Positions 45,661 through 54,665 of a DNA stretch of 64,000 bases are shown here, piece by piece. The position numbers and the translations under genes are program-made. Source of the DNA: Rhizorhapis sp. SPR117 (lineage in GTDB: Bacteria > Pseudomonadota > Alphaproteobacteria > Sphingomonadales > Sphingomonadaceae); NCBI RefSeq assembly GCF_021742065.1, contig NZ_JAKKIE010000006.1, forward strand, positions 1-64,000. Reading direction: 5' to 3'. Under the pieces are notes generated by a model. That model saw nothing but the letters and a program-made list of their open reading frames with translations, did not search any database and was not told the DNA's origin. How positions within the stretch are numbered: the stretch's first letter is position 1; the number at the start of each line of letters is the position of its first letter.

Positions 45661-47115
45661 ATGCGCATCTCCATCAGCTCTACCCGGCGCGCCGACGCCG
45701 ACGCCATTGCTTTTGCCGTGGGCAAGGATGCGTTGAAGGAACTGCCGATCTCGGCTTCGAAAATCGTTGTTGAAGGCGCAAAATCGGCGCGTTTCAATGG
45801 AGAATCGGCCGCAATTTTCGAAACGTTCGTTGATGAGGGCGGCAAGACAATGCGCGTCCTGCTCGTCGGCACCGGCGTAGCAGGCGAAGCGGATTTTGAA
45901 AAAGCTGGTGCGGCGCTTGCCGCGAAGTTGCTTACATCGGGTGCGACGACTCTGAATGTCGAATTTCCCGGCGGTGCGAATGGCGATTGTGTCGCCCGTC
46001 TGGCCTTTGGTATGCAATTGCGGGGATGGCGGATGGATGCCTATCGCACCCGCCTGTCGGAAAAGCAGAAGCCGACATTGCAAGATGCCACACTGGTCAG
46101 CGATGCATCGGGCGCAAGCGAGGCCTGGGGGCGTCTGTCGGCGGTGGCCGATGGGGTGCTGTTCGCCCGGGAGCTGGTCGCAGAGCCTGCCAATATTCTT
46201 TACCCTGAAAGCTTCGTGGAACGATGCGCGTCGTTAAAGGACATGGGCATCGAGATCACGGTGCTTGATGAAAAACAGATGGCGGACCTTGGCATGGGCG
46301 CACTGTTGGGCGTGGCGCAGGGTTCGGACCGCAAGCCCCGCCTGCTCGCCATGCGTTGGGACGGCACTGGCGGTGCGCAGAAAAAGCCTGCCGTATTTGT
46401 CGGTAAGGGCGTGACGTTCGACACGGGCGGCATTTCGATCAAGCCTGCCGCCGGCATGGAAGACATGAAATGGGATATGGGTGGCGCAGGCGCGGTCGCA
46501 GGCATGATGAAGGCGCTCGCCGGGCGCAAGGCAAAGGCTCATGTCGTGGGCGTGTGCGGCCTTGTCGAAAATATGCCCAGCGGTAATGCGCAGCGTCCGG
46601 GCGACATCGTTACCTCCATGTCCGGTCAGACCATCGAAGTCATCAACACCGATGCCGAAGGGCGTCTGGTCCTGTGCGATGCGATGCATTGGGCGCAAAA
46701 GACCTATTCGCCAGAAATTCTTGTCGACCTGGCGACATTGACGGGCGCGATCATCATTTCGCTGGGCAGTGAACATGGCGGACTGTTTTCCAATGATGAT
46801 AAGCTGGCCGAAGAGCTGTTGGCCGCGGGCAAGGCGGCGGGCGACCCGCTTTGGCGCTTTCCGTTGTCCGATGCCTATAACAAGCTGATCGACAGCCCGA
46901 TTGCCGACATGAAGAATGTCGGTGCGCGCGGGGCAGGCTCGATCACGGCGGCGCAATTTCTACAACGCTTTGTTGAAAGCGGCGTCAAATGGGCGCATCT
47001 GGACATTGCCGGGATGGTGTGGGCCGATAAACCGGGCGCGACATGGGACAAGGGTGCGACCGGCTATGGCGTGCGCCTGCTCAATCAGTTCGTGGCGGAC
47101 AGGCTGGAGCAGTAA
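45661..47115 (+). CDS. pepA: Leucyl aminopeptidase
   Basis: The 484-residue M17 metallopeptidase removes N-terminal residues from peptides. The C-terminal catalytic domain has GKGVTFDTGGISIKP (metal-binding Asp and Lys), GVCGLVENMPSGNAQRPGD and the signature NTDAEGRL, with the two-zinc ligands. It is cytosolic and hexameric in the family. It is divergent from lptD (170 bases apart). holC follows on the same strand. Confidence 0.96.
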   Translation: MRISISSTRRADADAIAFAVGKDALKELPISASKIVVEGAKSARFNGESAAIFETFVDEGGKTMRVLLVGTGVAGEADFEKAGAALAAKLLTSGATTLNVEFPGGANGDCVARLAFGMQLRGWRMDAYRTRLSEKQKPTLQDATLVSDASGASEAWGRLSAVADGVLFARELVAEPANILYPESFVERCASLKDMGIEITVLDEKQMADLGMGALLGVAQGSDRKPRLLAMRWDGTGGAQKKPAVFVGKGVTFDTGGISIKPAAGMEDMKWDMGGAGAVAGMMKALAGRKAKAHVVGVCGLVENMPSGNAQRPGDIVTSMSGQTIEVINTDAEGRLVLCDAMHWAQKTYSPEILVDLATLTGAIIISLGSEHGGLFSNDDKLAEELLAAGKAAGDPLWRFPLSDAYNKLIDSPIADMKNVGARGAGSITAAQFLQRFVESGVKWAHLDIAGMVWADKPGATWDKGATGYGVRLLNQFVADRLEQ

Positions 47116-47146
47116 TGCCCGGAGCAGTTTCGGGAGCACGCCGGGG

Positions 47147-47584
47147 ATGCAGGTCGACTTCTATCAGTTAAGCCATGATCCGGTAGAGCGCGTGCTGCCG
47201 GTCATTGCTCAGCGCATATTGGACGGTGGCGGACGGTTGCTGGTTGTTTCGGGCGACGATGTGCGTCTGGAAAGCATGTCCCAGGCGCTGTGGAACGCCG
47301 CGCCGGAGAGTTTTCTGGCGCATGGCATGGCCGGTGGCGACTCTCCCGATATTCAGCCCATCCTATTGTCGGCGGACTGCACAGCGGCCAATGGTGCGCG
47401 CCACATCGCGCTGGTCGATGGCATATGGCGCGATGAGGCGTTGCAATTCGACCGCGCTTTCTATTTCTTCGACGCGGAAAGCATTGACAATGCGCGAACG
47501 AGCTGGCGCATCCTGTCGAAGAAAGAGGGCGTCGAACCGCGCTTCTGGCGTCAAGACGGGCGCCGATGGGTGCAAGGCCCCTGA
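47147..47584 (+). CDS. holC: DNA polymerase III chi subunit
   Basis: The 145-residue product is the clamp-loader accessory subunit that links the polymerase to SSB. MQVDFYQLSHDPVERVLPVIAQRIL and RLLVVSGD are the N-terminal family blocks and IALVDG with AFYFFDAESIDNARTSWRILSKKEGVEPRFWRQD the C-terminal ones. The pepA-holC order is a conserved alphaproteobacterial neighbourhood. The gap to pepA is 31 bases. ATG 47147 is preceded by GGGAG and GGGG. Confidence 0.92.
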   Translation: MQVDFYQLSHDPVERVLPVIAQRILDGGGRLLVVSGDDVRLESMSQALWNAAPESFLAHGMAGGDSPDIQPILLSADCTAANGARHIALVDGIWRDEALQFDRAFYFFDAESIDNARTSWRILSKKEGVEPRFWRQDGRRWVQGP

Positions 47585-47665
47585 TCCGGCTTGCAGCGGC
47601 GGGCAAGCGCGGCTAAAGGCCGGGCCAGCCAAATTCCATCCACATATATCGGAGCTTTGTTCGCC

Positions 47666-48088
47666 ATGACCGCGACACGCACTTTCTCAATCATCAAACC
47701 CGACGCCACCCGCCGCAACCTGACCGGCGCAGTCACCAAAATGCTGGAAGAAGCGGGCCTGCGCGTCGTCGCGTCCAGGCGCATCCAGATGAGCAAGGAA
47801 CAGGCCGAAGGCTTCTACGCAGTCCACAAGGAACGCCCCTTCTTCAACGATCTGGTCAGCTTCATGATTTCCGGCCCCGTCGTCGTGCAGGTTCTGGAAG
47901 GCGAAGACGCCGTCAAGCGCAACCGCGACATCATGGGCGCCACCAATCCCGAAAATGCCGAACCCGGCACGATCCGCAAGGAACTGGCCGAATCTATCGA
48001 AGCCAATTCGGTGCATGGTTCGGATAGCGACGAAAATGCGGCGATCGAAATCGCCTATTTCTTCAAGCCGGAAGAAATCGTCGGCTGA
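47666..48088 (+). CDS. ndk: Nucleoside diphosphate kinase
   Basis: The 140-residue enzyme transfers the gamma phosphate between nucleotides. [14 protein letters not shown] is the entry motif, the phospho-His lies in NSVHGSDS, and the hexamer-interface Lys, Arg and Thr positions are normal. It is cytosolic, has its own gap upstream and is followed by a clear terminator. Confidence 0.97.
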   Translation: MTATRTFSIIKPDATRRNLTGAVTKMLEEAGLRVVASRRIQMSKEQAEGFYAVHKERPFFNDLVSFMISGPVVVQVLEGEDAVKRNRDIMGATNPENAEPGTIRKELAESIEANSVHGSDSDENAAIEIAYFFKPEEIVG

Positions 48089-48116
48089 TTGATTTTGGCA
48101 TCAAGGCAATGAAGAG

Positions 48117-48144
48117 GCCGCCGGTTGATCCGGCGGCTTTTTTG
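48117..48144 (+). terminator. Intrinsic terminator after ndk
   Basis: GCCGCCGG (48117-48124), loop TTGAT, CCGGCGGC (48130-48137) and then a run of seven T. This is the clearest textbook terminator in the window. Confidence 0.93.
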
Positions 48145-48237
48145 TGGGATCTGCTAGGTTGCAACAATTGTTTATGATTTTGGGCGACGGCAAACGACCA
48201 CGTTGCGGACAGCACCGAGATCAGGCATTTAAGGCTG

Positions 48238-48480
48238 ATGATTTCGAAAACGCAATTTAGGGTGGCGTTGGCTGGCGCAGTATTCTTAGCTGCTTGTGCT
48301 TACGTCGGATACGCCAATGAACTGCTGAAAGACGCAATTCCCCCGTTGCATCGAGTCATTTTAATGATTGGTTTCCTATTGGGAGCCGGATGCGTATCGC
48401 GTTGGCTTATGGCCCGCGATCTGAACCGCAATATGGAAAGAATCAAGCGTGCCCGATCCGAGCGGGGGAATGGCCGCTAA
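48238..48480 (+). CDS. Small two-helix membrane protein, unknown
   Basis: The 80-residue product has two hydrophobic segments (FRVALAGAVFLAACAYVGYAN and LHRVILMIGFLLGAGCVSRW) joined by a short polar loop, with a basic C terminus (RNMERIKRARSERGNGR) that should face the cytoplasm. No family is apparent. ATG 48238 is preceded by TTTAAGGCTG, a weak ribosome binding site. It lies between ndk's terminator and the converging purN. Confidence 0.6.
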   Translation: MISKTQFRVALAGAVFLAACAYVGYANELLKDAIPPLHRVILMIGFLLGAGCVSRWLMARDLNRNMERIKRARSERGNGR

Positions 48481-48505
48481 TCACAATATAACAGACATTG
48501 TTGGT

Positions 48506-49459
48506 TCAAATTTGATCGATAACGTCCAGCAGCTTGGTGAGCCGCTTGGGCGCCGACATTCGCCAGCTTTTGGCTAGCCATTCCCCCACATGCGCCCAAT
48601 CCACTGGCCGCTGGTCCAGGCTTATTCCGATCCAGCCCGATGGGCCCAGATAGGCGGGGCGGTAATAAAGGGCGGGATCGCTGTCGATCAGCATTGCCTG
48701 TTCTTCCACGCCGCTGGTTTTCACCAACAGGCCGGTGATGCCATTCTGGTGATGGTTGTGGCTGAAATAGGCGAAGAATTTGCCGCCTTCGACAAAGAAA
48801 CCGGGGCTGCCGTGGGACGGTTTCTCTGCCGTTTCGGGCAGGGCGAGGGCGATCTCCCGGATATTGGCGAGCAGCCAGTCCGGGTTCGATTCGCGCGTTA
48901 CATAGTCCGCCAGCTCGCGGCTGTAGAGTTGGTGCTCGGCAATCAGCGTGCGGTCGGCCAGCGTTGCGGGCGTGTCGCCGGGCAGGATTGCCACCTCGGT
49001 CTGGCCCAGCACCGGGCCGTCGTCCAGTTCGGCGGTGACGACATGGACTGAACAGCCCGCGACTGTGTCGCCTGCCGCAATGGCGCGCTCGTGGGTGTGC
49101 AGGCCCTTATATTTGGGTAGCAGGGAGGGGTGGATGTTGAGCATCCGGCCCTCCCACTTGCCGACGAATTCAGGGGATAGCAGCCGCATATAACCGGCCA
49201 GCGCGATATAGTCGGTGCCTGCCTTGCGGACTTGGGCATCGATGAGGGCATCGAATTCGGCGCGCTTCATGCCCTTGTGGTCGAGCGCGAAGGTGGGGAT
49301 GCCCTCCGCCTGCGCGAATTGCAGACCCGGCGCTTCCGGGTCGTTGGCGGCGACCAGCACGATTTCGAAAGGGCAACCGGGGTGTTTGGCGGCATAGACC
49401 AGAGCCGCCATGTTGGACCCGCGACCGGAAATCAGGACGGCGACCCGCGCCTTAGCCAT
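48506..49459 (-). CDS. purN: Phosphoribosylglycinamide formyltransferase fused to an MmcQ/YjbR domain
   Basis: Residues 1-195 are PurN, step 3 of purine synthesis: [28 protein letters not shown], the catalytic [19 protein letters not shown] (Asn and His) and DDGPVLGQ. After a short linker, residues about 205-317 are a MmcQ/YjbR-type domain ([32 protein letters not shown], then [13 protein letters not shown] and [14 protein letters not shown]), a CyaY-like fold sometimes called DNA-binding. The junction is in frame, with no stop or frameshift. What the extra domain does for PurN is unknown. It overlaps purM by 8 bases, so the two are coupled. Confidence 0.93.
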   Translation of the reverse strand: MAKARVAVLISGRGSNMAALVYAAKHPGCPFEIVLVAANDPEAPGLQFAQAEGIPTFALDHKGMKRAEFDALIDAQVRKAGTDYIALAGYMRLLSPEFVGKWEGRMLNIHPSLLPKYKGLHTHERAIAAGDTVAGCSVHVVTAELDDGPVLGQTEVAILPGDTPATLADRTLIAEHQLYSRELADYVTRESNPDWLLANIREIALALPETAEKPSHGSPGFFVEGGKFFAYFSHNHHQNGITGLLVKTSGVEEQAMLIDSDPALYYRPAYLGPSGWIGISLDQRPVDWAHVGEWLAKSWRMSAPKRLTKLLDVIDQI

Positions 49460-50558
49460 GATGCGTTGCGGTCCACGCTTCCCGCGCGCTCCAGCATTCG
49501 GCGTTGCCGCGCACGGTGCAGCCTTTTTCGCCCGCTTCGATCTGGCCGATGCGTTCGACCGTTTCGCCTGCCGCCTTCAGTGCTTGCGTGACATCGGCCA
49601 CATCCGCTTCCCGCACGACCAGCACCATGCCGATGCCGCAGTTGAAAGTGCGCGCCATCTCTTCGGACTCGATATTGCCCTGCGCCTGCAGGAAGGCCAT
49701 CAGGCGTGGTTGCTCCCAACGGTCGGCATCGACGATGGCGTGCAGGCCATCGGGCAGCACGCGGGGGATATTTTCCAGCAAGCCGCCGCCGGTTATGTGC
49801 GCCAGCGCGCCGATCCTGCCCGAACGGATGAGCGGGAGCAGCGGCTTCACATAGATGCGTGTCGGCGCCATCAGCGCGTCGATCAGCAGCACGTCCTGAT
49901 CGAACAGGGCGGGGCGCTCCAGCTTCCATCCTCTGTCGGCGGCAAGGCGGCGGACCAGCGAAAAGCCGTTCGAATGCACGCCTGACGACGCGAGGCCCAG
50001 CAGCACGTCGCCTGCCGCGACACGGCTGCCGGTCAGTGCCTGTTCACGTTCGACCGCACCGACGCAAAATCCGGCAAGATCATAGTCGCCTGCTGCGTAC
50101 ATGCCCGGCATTTCTGCCGTTTCGCCGCCTATCAGCGCGCACCCCGCCTGTTTACAGCCATCGGCAATGGACGCGATAACGCGCTCGGCGACACCGCTTT
50201 CCAGCTTGCCGGTCGCATAATAATCGAGAAAGAACAGGGGCTCTGCACCCTGCACGATCAGGTCATTGACGCACATGGCGACAAGATCGATTCCCACCCC
50301 GTCATGCCTGTCATGGTCAATCGCAAGCTTCAGCTTGGTGCCCACGCCATCATTGGCAGAGACCAGAAGGGGGTCTTTGTATCCGGCGGCCTTCAGGTCG
50401 AAAAATCCGCCGAAACCGCCAAGTTCGGCGTTCGCTCCGGCACGGCTGGTTGATTTGGCGAGCGGCGCGATGGCGCGGACCAGCGCGTTGCCGGCGGCTA
50501 TCGACACGCCCGCCTTGGCATAGCTATAGGACTCGGGAGCAGCTTCTTTTTGGGTCAT
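49452..50558 (-). CDS. purM: Phosphoribosylformylglycinamidine cyclo-ligase
   Basis: The 368-residue AIR synthetase performs step 5 of purine synthesis. Its family motifs are [49 protein letters not shown] and [13 protein letters not shown]. Length is usual. It precedes purN in the usual purM-purN order, divergent from the DUF2066 operon. The two starts are only about 66 bases apart, so their control regions must overlap. Confidence 0.97.
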   Translation of the reverse strand: MTQKEAAPESYSYAKAGVSIAAGNALVRAIAPLAKSTSRAGANAELGGFGGFFDLKAAGYKDPLLVSANDGVGTKLKLAIDHDRHDGVGIDLVAMCVNDLIVQGAEPLFFLDYYATGKLESGVAERVIASIADGCKQAGCALIGGETAEMPGMYAAGDYDLAGFCVGAVEREQALTGSRVAAGDVLLGLASSGVHSNGFSLVRRLAADRGWKLERPALFDQDVLLIDALMAPTRIYVKPLLPLIRSGRIGALAHITGGGLLENIPRVLPDGLHAIVDADRWEQPRLMAFLQAQGNIESEEMARTFNCGIGMVLVVREADVADVTQALKAAGETVERIGQIEAGEKGCTVRGNAECWSAREAWTATHHG

Positions 50559-50623
50559 ATGTCGCGCCTACCTATATCTCTCTTGGATTTCTACGCATTT
50601 GTCGCCAAAAGGGCGCCGTGCGC

Positions 50624-51868
50624 ATGACCGTGACCCCACTTCGCAAGATCGCTATTGCCGTGTTGCTGGCCGCAAGCGGGCTTGGCGCTGCGCTTTATGC
50701 GCAGATCGAGGGGGATCGCGGCGTCCCGCCGATCAGCAATGATGGCGATTTTGAAGTGCAGGGCGTCAAGGTGGATGTCTATGCAAAAACCGCCGAAATG
50801 GCGCGTGATGGCGCCTGGCGGGAGGCACAGCGCAAGGGCTGGCCCATGCTCTGGAAAAAAATGAACCCAGGCACGGCGGTGCCCGGACTTACGGATTCGA
50901 TGCTGGAAAACATGGTTTCAGGCGTCGTCGTCGAACGGGAACAGATCAGCGCCAACCGCTATATCGCCACACTCGGCGTATTGTTTGATCGCGCCCGCGC
51001 AGGCCAGATATTGGGCGTGCGCGCAACCGCGATGCGTTCGCCGCCGCTGCTGGTGATGCCCATCATTTGGGAAGGCGGTACGCAGCAGGTGTTCGAAAAT
51101 CGCACCGAATGGCAGAAAGCCTGGGCGCGTTTCCGCACCGGCGACAGCGCAATCGATTATGTCCGCACCAGTGGGACCGGCCCGGACCCGTTGCTGCTCA
51201 ACGCGGCGCAGGCGGAACGGCGCGGGCGGCTGTGGTGGCGGGTGTTGCTGGACCAATATGGTGCGGCGGACGTGATCATGCCCGTTGCAAGGTTGGAACG
51301 GCACTGGCCGGGTGGTCCGGTGACTGGCCGGTTCGCGGCGCGCTTTGGCCCCGATGACAAGCTGCTTGGCACCTTCGCACTGCGCGTCAAAAGCAGTTCG
51401 GGTATCCCGCAAATGATGGATGAAGCCGTCAAGCGGATGGACGATCTGTACACAAGGGCGTTGATGAACGGCACATTGCGCCCCGATTCCTCGCTGATTA
51501 TTCAGGAACCCGTCAATCCAGACGATCTCAAACTCGAAGAAGGAGAGGGTTTGACCCTGGAGACCGGGGTCGATGGTGAAGCCACGATGCCGGGCCTCAC
51601 TGCATTTCTGATCCAGTTCGATACGCCGGACGTAAACTCTATCGGGCAGGGCGAAGCGGCTTTGCGCGCGATACCAGGTGTACGCAGCGCAACAACAAAC
51701 AGTCTGGCACTTGGTGGAACATCGGTGATGGCGGTCAGCTATACAGGAACGGTGGAATCGCTGCGCGCTGCCTTGGCGAGCCGGGGCTGGAGCGTATCCG
51801 TTTCAGGGAATACGTTGCGGATTCAGCGTCGGGGACAAAGTGCGGAGGCGATGGCGAACGGGCAATGA
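50624..51868 (+). CDS. DUF2066 domain protein, exported
   Basis: The 414-residue product has an N-terminal hydrophobic export segment (RKIAIAVLLAASGLGAALYAQ) and then a DUF2066 region (FEVQGVKVDVYAKTAEMARDGAWREAQRKGW..., ISANRYIATLGVLFDRARA). It is likely periplasmic. Function is unknown. It forms the first gene of DUF2066-hdaA-ppk1-ppx and overlaps hdaA by 4 bases (ATGA). GTG 50618 is an in-frame alternative start. Confidence 0.82.
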   Translation: MTVTPLRKIAIAVLLAASGLGAALYAQIEGDRGVPPISNDGDFEVQGVKVDVYAKTAEMARDGAWREAQRKGWPMLWKKMNPGTAVPGLTDSMLENMVSGVVVEREQISANRYIATLGVLFDRARAGQILGVRATAMRSPPLLVMPIIWEGGTQQVFENRTEWQKAWARFRTGDSAIDYVRTSGTGPDPLLLNAAQAERRGRLWWRVLLDQYGAADVIMPVARLERHWPGGPVTGRFAARFGPDDKLLGTFALRVKSSSGIPQMMDEAVKRMDDLYTRALMNGTLRPDSSLIIQEPVNPDDLKLEEGEGLTLETGVDGEATMPGLTAFLIQFDTPDVNSIGQGEAALRAIPGVRSATTNSLALGGTSVMAVSYTGTVESLRAALASRGWSVSVSGNTLRIQRRGQSAEAMANGQ

Positions 51869-52470
51869 GTCAGATCAGCCTTCCGCTTGATTGGGCTTCG
51901 CGCGGCAAGGATGGAATATTCCTGTTGAGCGAAAGCAACAGGTTGGCGGTTCGGCATCTCGACCACTGGGGCGTTTGGCCGGTGCGTACCAGCATTTTGA
52001 CGGGACCCGCCAAGTCGGGCCGATCCACGCTGGGCCGACTGTTCGTCCGCAAGACCGGCGGCAAGATGATCGACGATGCGCGCGGTGTCGATGAAGAAAT
52101 GCTTTTTCATGCGTGGAACGATGCCCAATTGGGGCATTATCCGCTGTTGCTGATCGCGGATTGCGCGCCGGCCATGTGGGATATCGCGTTGCCCGATCTC
52201 AGGTCTCGCCTTGCCGCTGCGCCCCATGTTGCAATTGAAGGGCCGGACGATGCATTGACGCTGGCGCTGATTGAAAAGGGACTTTCCGACTGCGGGGCGG
52301 CCTGGTCGCCTGACCTTCCAACCTTTCTGCATCGCCGGGTAGAGCGTAGCTATGCGGGCATTGCCGCGGTAATTGCCTGCCTGAATGATGCGTCATTGTC
52401 GCAATCTCGTAAAATTTCAGTCCCATTTGCCAAAGAAGCGCTGCAAAAAGCAGGGTTGGCGGATATATAG
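51865..52470 (+). CDS. hdaA: HdaA-like regulator of DnaA (Hda family)
   Basis: The 201-residue product keeps a DnaA-like AAA+ core: a shortened P-loop (ILTGPAKSGRSTLGRL), a degenerate Walker B (YPLLLIADCAPA), and sensor-like residues. At the N terminus, QISLPL is the clamp-binding motif of Hda proteins, which contact the beta clamp to stimulate hydrolysis of DnaA-ATP. DnaA's C-terminal DNA-binding domain is missing. In Caulobacter HdaA limits replication initiation. It overlaps DUF2066 and is followed at 32 bases by ppk1. Confidence 0.9.
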   Translation: MSQISLPLDWASRGKDGIFLLSESNRLAVRHLDHWGVWPVRTSILTGPAKSGRSTLGRLFVRKTGGKMIDDARGVDEEMLFHAWNDAQLGHYPLLLIADCAPAMWDIALPDLRSRLAAAPHVAIEGPDDALTLALIEKGLSDCGAAWSPDLPTFLHRRVERSYAGIAAVIACLNDASLSQSRKISVPFAKEALQKAGLADI

Positions 52471-52502
52471 TCTGATAGACGGCCTGTTATGCGCCGGGGC
52501 GT

Positions 52503-54665
52503 ATGATAAGCATTAAGGATTTTTGTGTGGCAGAAGCCGACCCATCAGCATCGTTGACATTTCCGGGCGAACGCTATTTCAATCGGGAACTGAGCTGGCT
52601 GGCATTTAACCGGCGCGTGTTGGAAGAAGCTGGCAACACCGCCCATCCTTTGCTGGAGCGGCTCCGTTTCCTTTCGATTTCAGGCGCTAATCTGGACGAA
52701 TTCTTCATGGTCCGCGTGGCTGGGTTAAAGGGCCAGCAATTGCAGGATGTCGATTTGCCATCCGCTGATGGTTTGACACCGGGTCAGCAACTTGTGCTGA
52801 TCGCCGCCCAGGCGGATCGGCTGATGGCCGAACAGCAAAAGATGTGGCACACGCTTCACCATGAACTTGCCGATGCCGGAATAGAGGTGATCGGCGAAGG
52901 TTCGATGGGCACGGAAGCCGATGCGTGGCTTGAAACCCATTTTATGACCCAGATATTTCCGATCCTGACGCCGCAGGCGCTCGATCCGGCTCACCCCTTC
53001 CCCTTCATCCCCAATCAGGGGTTGAGCGTTGTTTTCGATCTGGTTCGCTTGTCGGACAAGGAACCAGTACGCGAACTCGTCATGATCCCGCCAACGGTAT
53101 CCCGCTGGGTCCGTATTCCGGGTGAACCGGCGCGCTATATGGCGATGGAGGCGATATTGCGGCGCTTCTCCGGCCTGTTATTTCCAGGGTACAAGGTCCA
53201 CGATAGCGGCGTATTTCGTATCCTGCGCGACAGCGATATTGAAATAGAGGAAGAGGCAGAAGATCTTGTCCGCTATTTCCGCAGTGCCATCAAGCGCCGC
53301 CGTCGCGGCCGCGTCATCCGCATGGAAATTGAAACCGGCATCCCTCCCGCAGTTGAGGGAATGCTTCAGGACATGCTGCAGGGGCATGAGGCGACCATCG
53401 CCGACATTGATGGCTTTGTAGGCATTGGCGAACTCGCGGGCATTGTCGAGGAAGACCGGCCCGATCTGAAATTCGAACCCTATGCGCCGCGCTTTCCCGA
53501 ACGAATTCGCGAACATGGCGGTGATTGTTTCGCCGCTATCCGGTCGAAGGACATCATCGTCCATCACCCCTATGAAAGCTTTGAGGTCGTCATCGCTTTT
53601 CTGAAACAGGCTGCCGATGATCCCGATGTGGTGGCGATCAAGCAGACACTCTACCGTGCCGGAAAGCAGTCTGCGATTATCCGCGCCCTGATCGATGCTG
53701 CCGAGGCAGGCAAGTCAGTGACGGCGGTTGTGGAATTGAAGGCCCGGTTCGATGAGGAGCAGAATCTCCTTTGGGCCAGCGCACTGGAACGTGCGGGCGT
53801 GCAGGTGGTCTATGGTTTTATCGACTGGAAGACGCATGCGAAAATGTCCATGGTCGTCCGGCGTGAAGGCGGACAATTCCGCACCTATTGCCATTTCGGA
53901 ACGGGCAATTACCATCCGGTGACGGCGCGTATCTATACCGATCTCAGCTTTTTCACCGCCGATCCGCGCGCGGGCCGCGATGCCGCCGCGCTATTCAACT
54001 ACATTACAGGCTATGTCGAACCACGGAAGCTGGAACTGCTGACGATGTCGCCACGCGACATGCGCAATTCGCTGTGCGACCTGATCGACACCGAAATCGT
54101 CCATGCGCGCGAAGGACGGCCCGGCGCAATCTGGGCCAAGATGAATTCGCTGGTCGATCCCGCGATTATCGAAAAGCTTTATGCTGCCAGCAATGCGGGC
54201 GTGAATATCGAACTGATCATCCGGGGTATATGCTGCCTGCGTCCGGGCGTGGCTGGCATGTCCGAGAATATCCGCGTAAAATCGGTCGTCGGACGTTTCC
54301 TGGAACACAGCCGCATCTGGGCCTTTGGCCATGGCAATGCCCTGCCCAATCGCGATGCCAAGGTCTATATCAGTTCGGCAGACTGGATGCCGCGCAATTT
54401 CGACCGGCGCGTTGAATATATGCTGCCCATCGAAAATCCGACGGTGCATGATCAGATCCTCGATCAGGTGATGGTCGCCAATCTGATCGATAATGAGCAG
54501 AGTTGGGAACTGGATAGCGATGGTACTTTTCATCGTGTTAATCCCGGGGACAAGCCCTTTAACCTTCACCATTATTTCATGACCAACCCGTCGCTTTCCG
54601 GGCGCGGTGCTGCGTTGCGAAAAAGCGATGCCGTGCCCAAGCTCAGCCTCGGTAGGCGCAAGTGA
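52503..54665 (+). CDS. ppk1: Polyphosphate kinase 1
   Basis: The 720-residue enzyme makes polyphosphate from ATP. YFNRELSWLAFNRRVLEEA starts the N domain; PYESFEVVIAFLKQAADDPDVVAIKQTLYR carries the ATP-binding head region; the phospho-His lies in WKTHAKMSMVVRR; a second conserved His is in FLEHSRIWAFG. Length is typical. The ppx gene overlaps its stop (GTGA), giving translational coupling of the synthesising and degrading enzymes. Confidence 0.97.
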   Translation: MISIKDFCVAEADPSASLTFPGERYFNRELSWLAFNRRVLEEAGNTAHPLLERLRFLSISGANLDEFFMVRVAGLKGQQLQDVDLPSADGLTPGQQLVLIAAQADRLMAEQQKMWHTLHHELADAGIEVIGEGSMGTEADAWLETHFMTQIFPILTPQALDPAHPFPFIPNQGLSVVFDLVRLSDKEPVRELVMIPPTVSRWVRIPGEPARYMAMEAILRRFSGLLFPGYKVHDSGVFRILRDSDIEIEEEAEDLVRYFRSAIKRRRRGRVIRMEIETGIPPAVEGMLQDMLQGHEATIADIDGFVGIGELAGIVEEDRPDLKFEPYAPRFPERIREHGGDCFAAIRSKDIIVHHPYESFEVVIAFLKQAADDPDVVAIKQTLYRAGKQSAIIRALIDAAEAGKSVTAVVELKARFDEEQNLLWASALERAGVQVVYGFIDWKTHAKMSMVVRREGGQFRTYCHFGTGNYHPVTARIYTDLSFFTADPRAGRDAAALFNYITGYVEPRKLELLTMSPRDMRNSLCDLIDTEIVHAREGRPGAIWAKMNSLVDPAIIEKLYAASNAGVNIELIIRGICCLRPGVAGMSENIRVKSVVGRFLEHSRIWAFGHGNALPNRDAKVYISSADWMPRNFDRRVEYMLPIENPTVHDQILDQVMVANLIDNEQSWELDSDGTFHRVNPGDKPFNLHHYFMTNPSLSGRGAALRKSDAVPKLSLGRRK

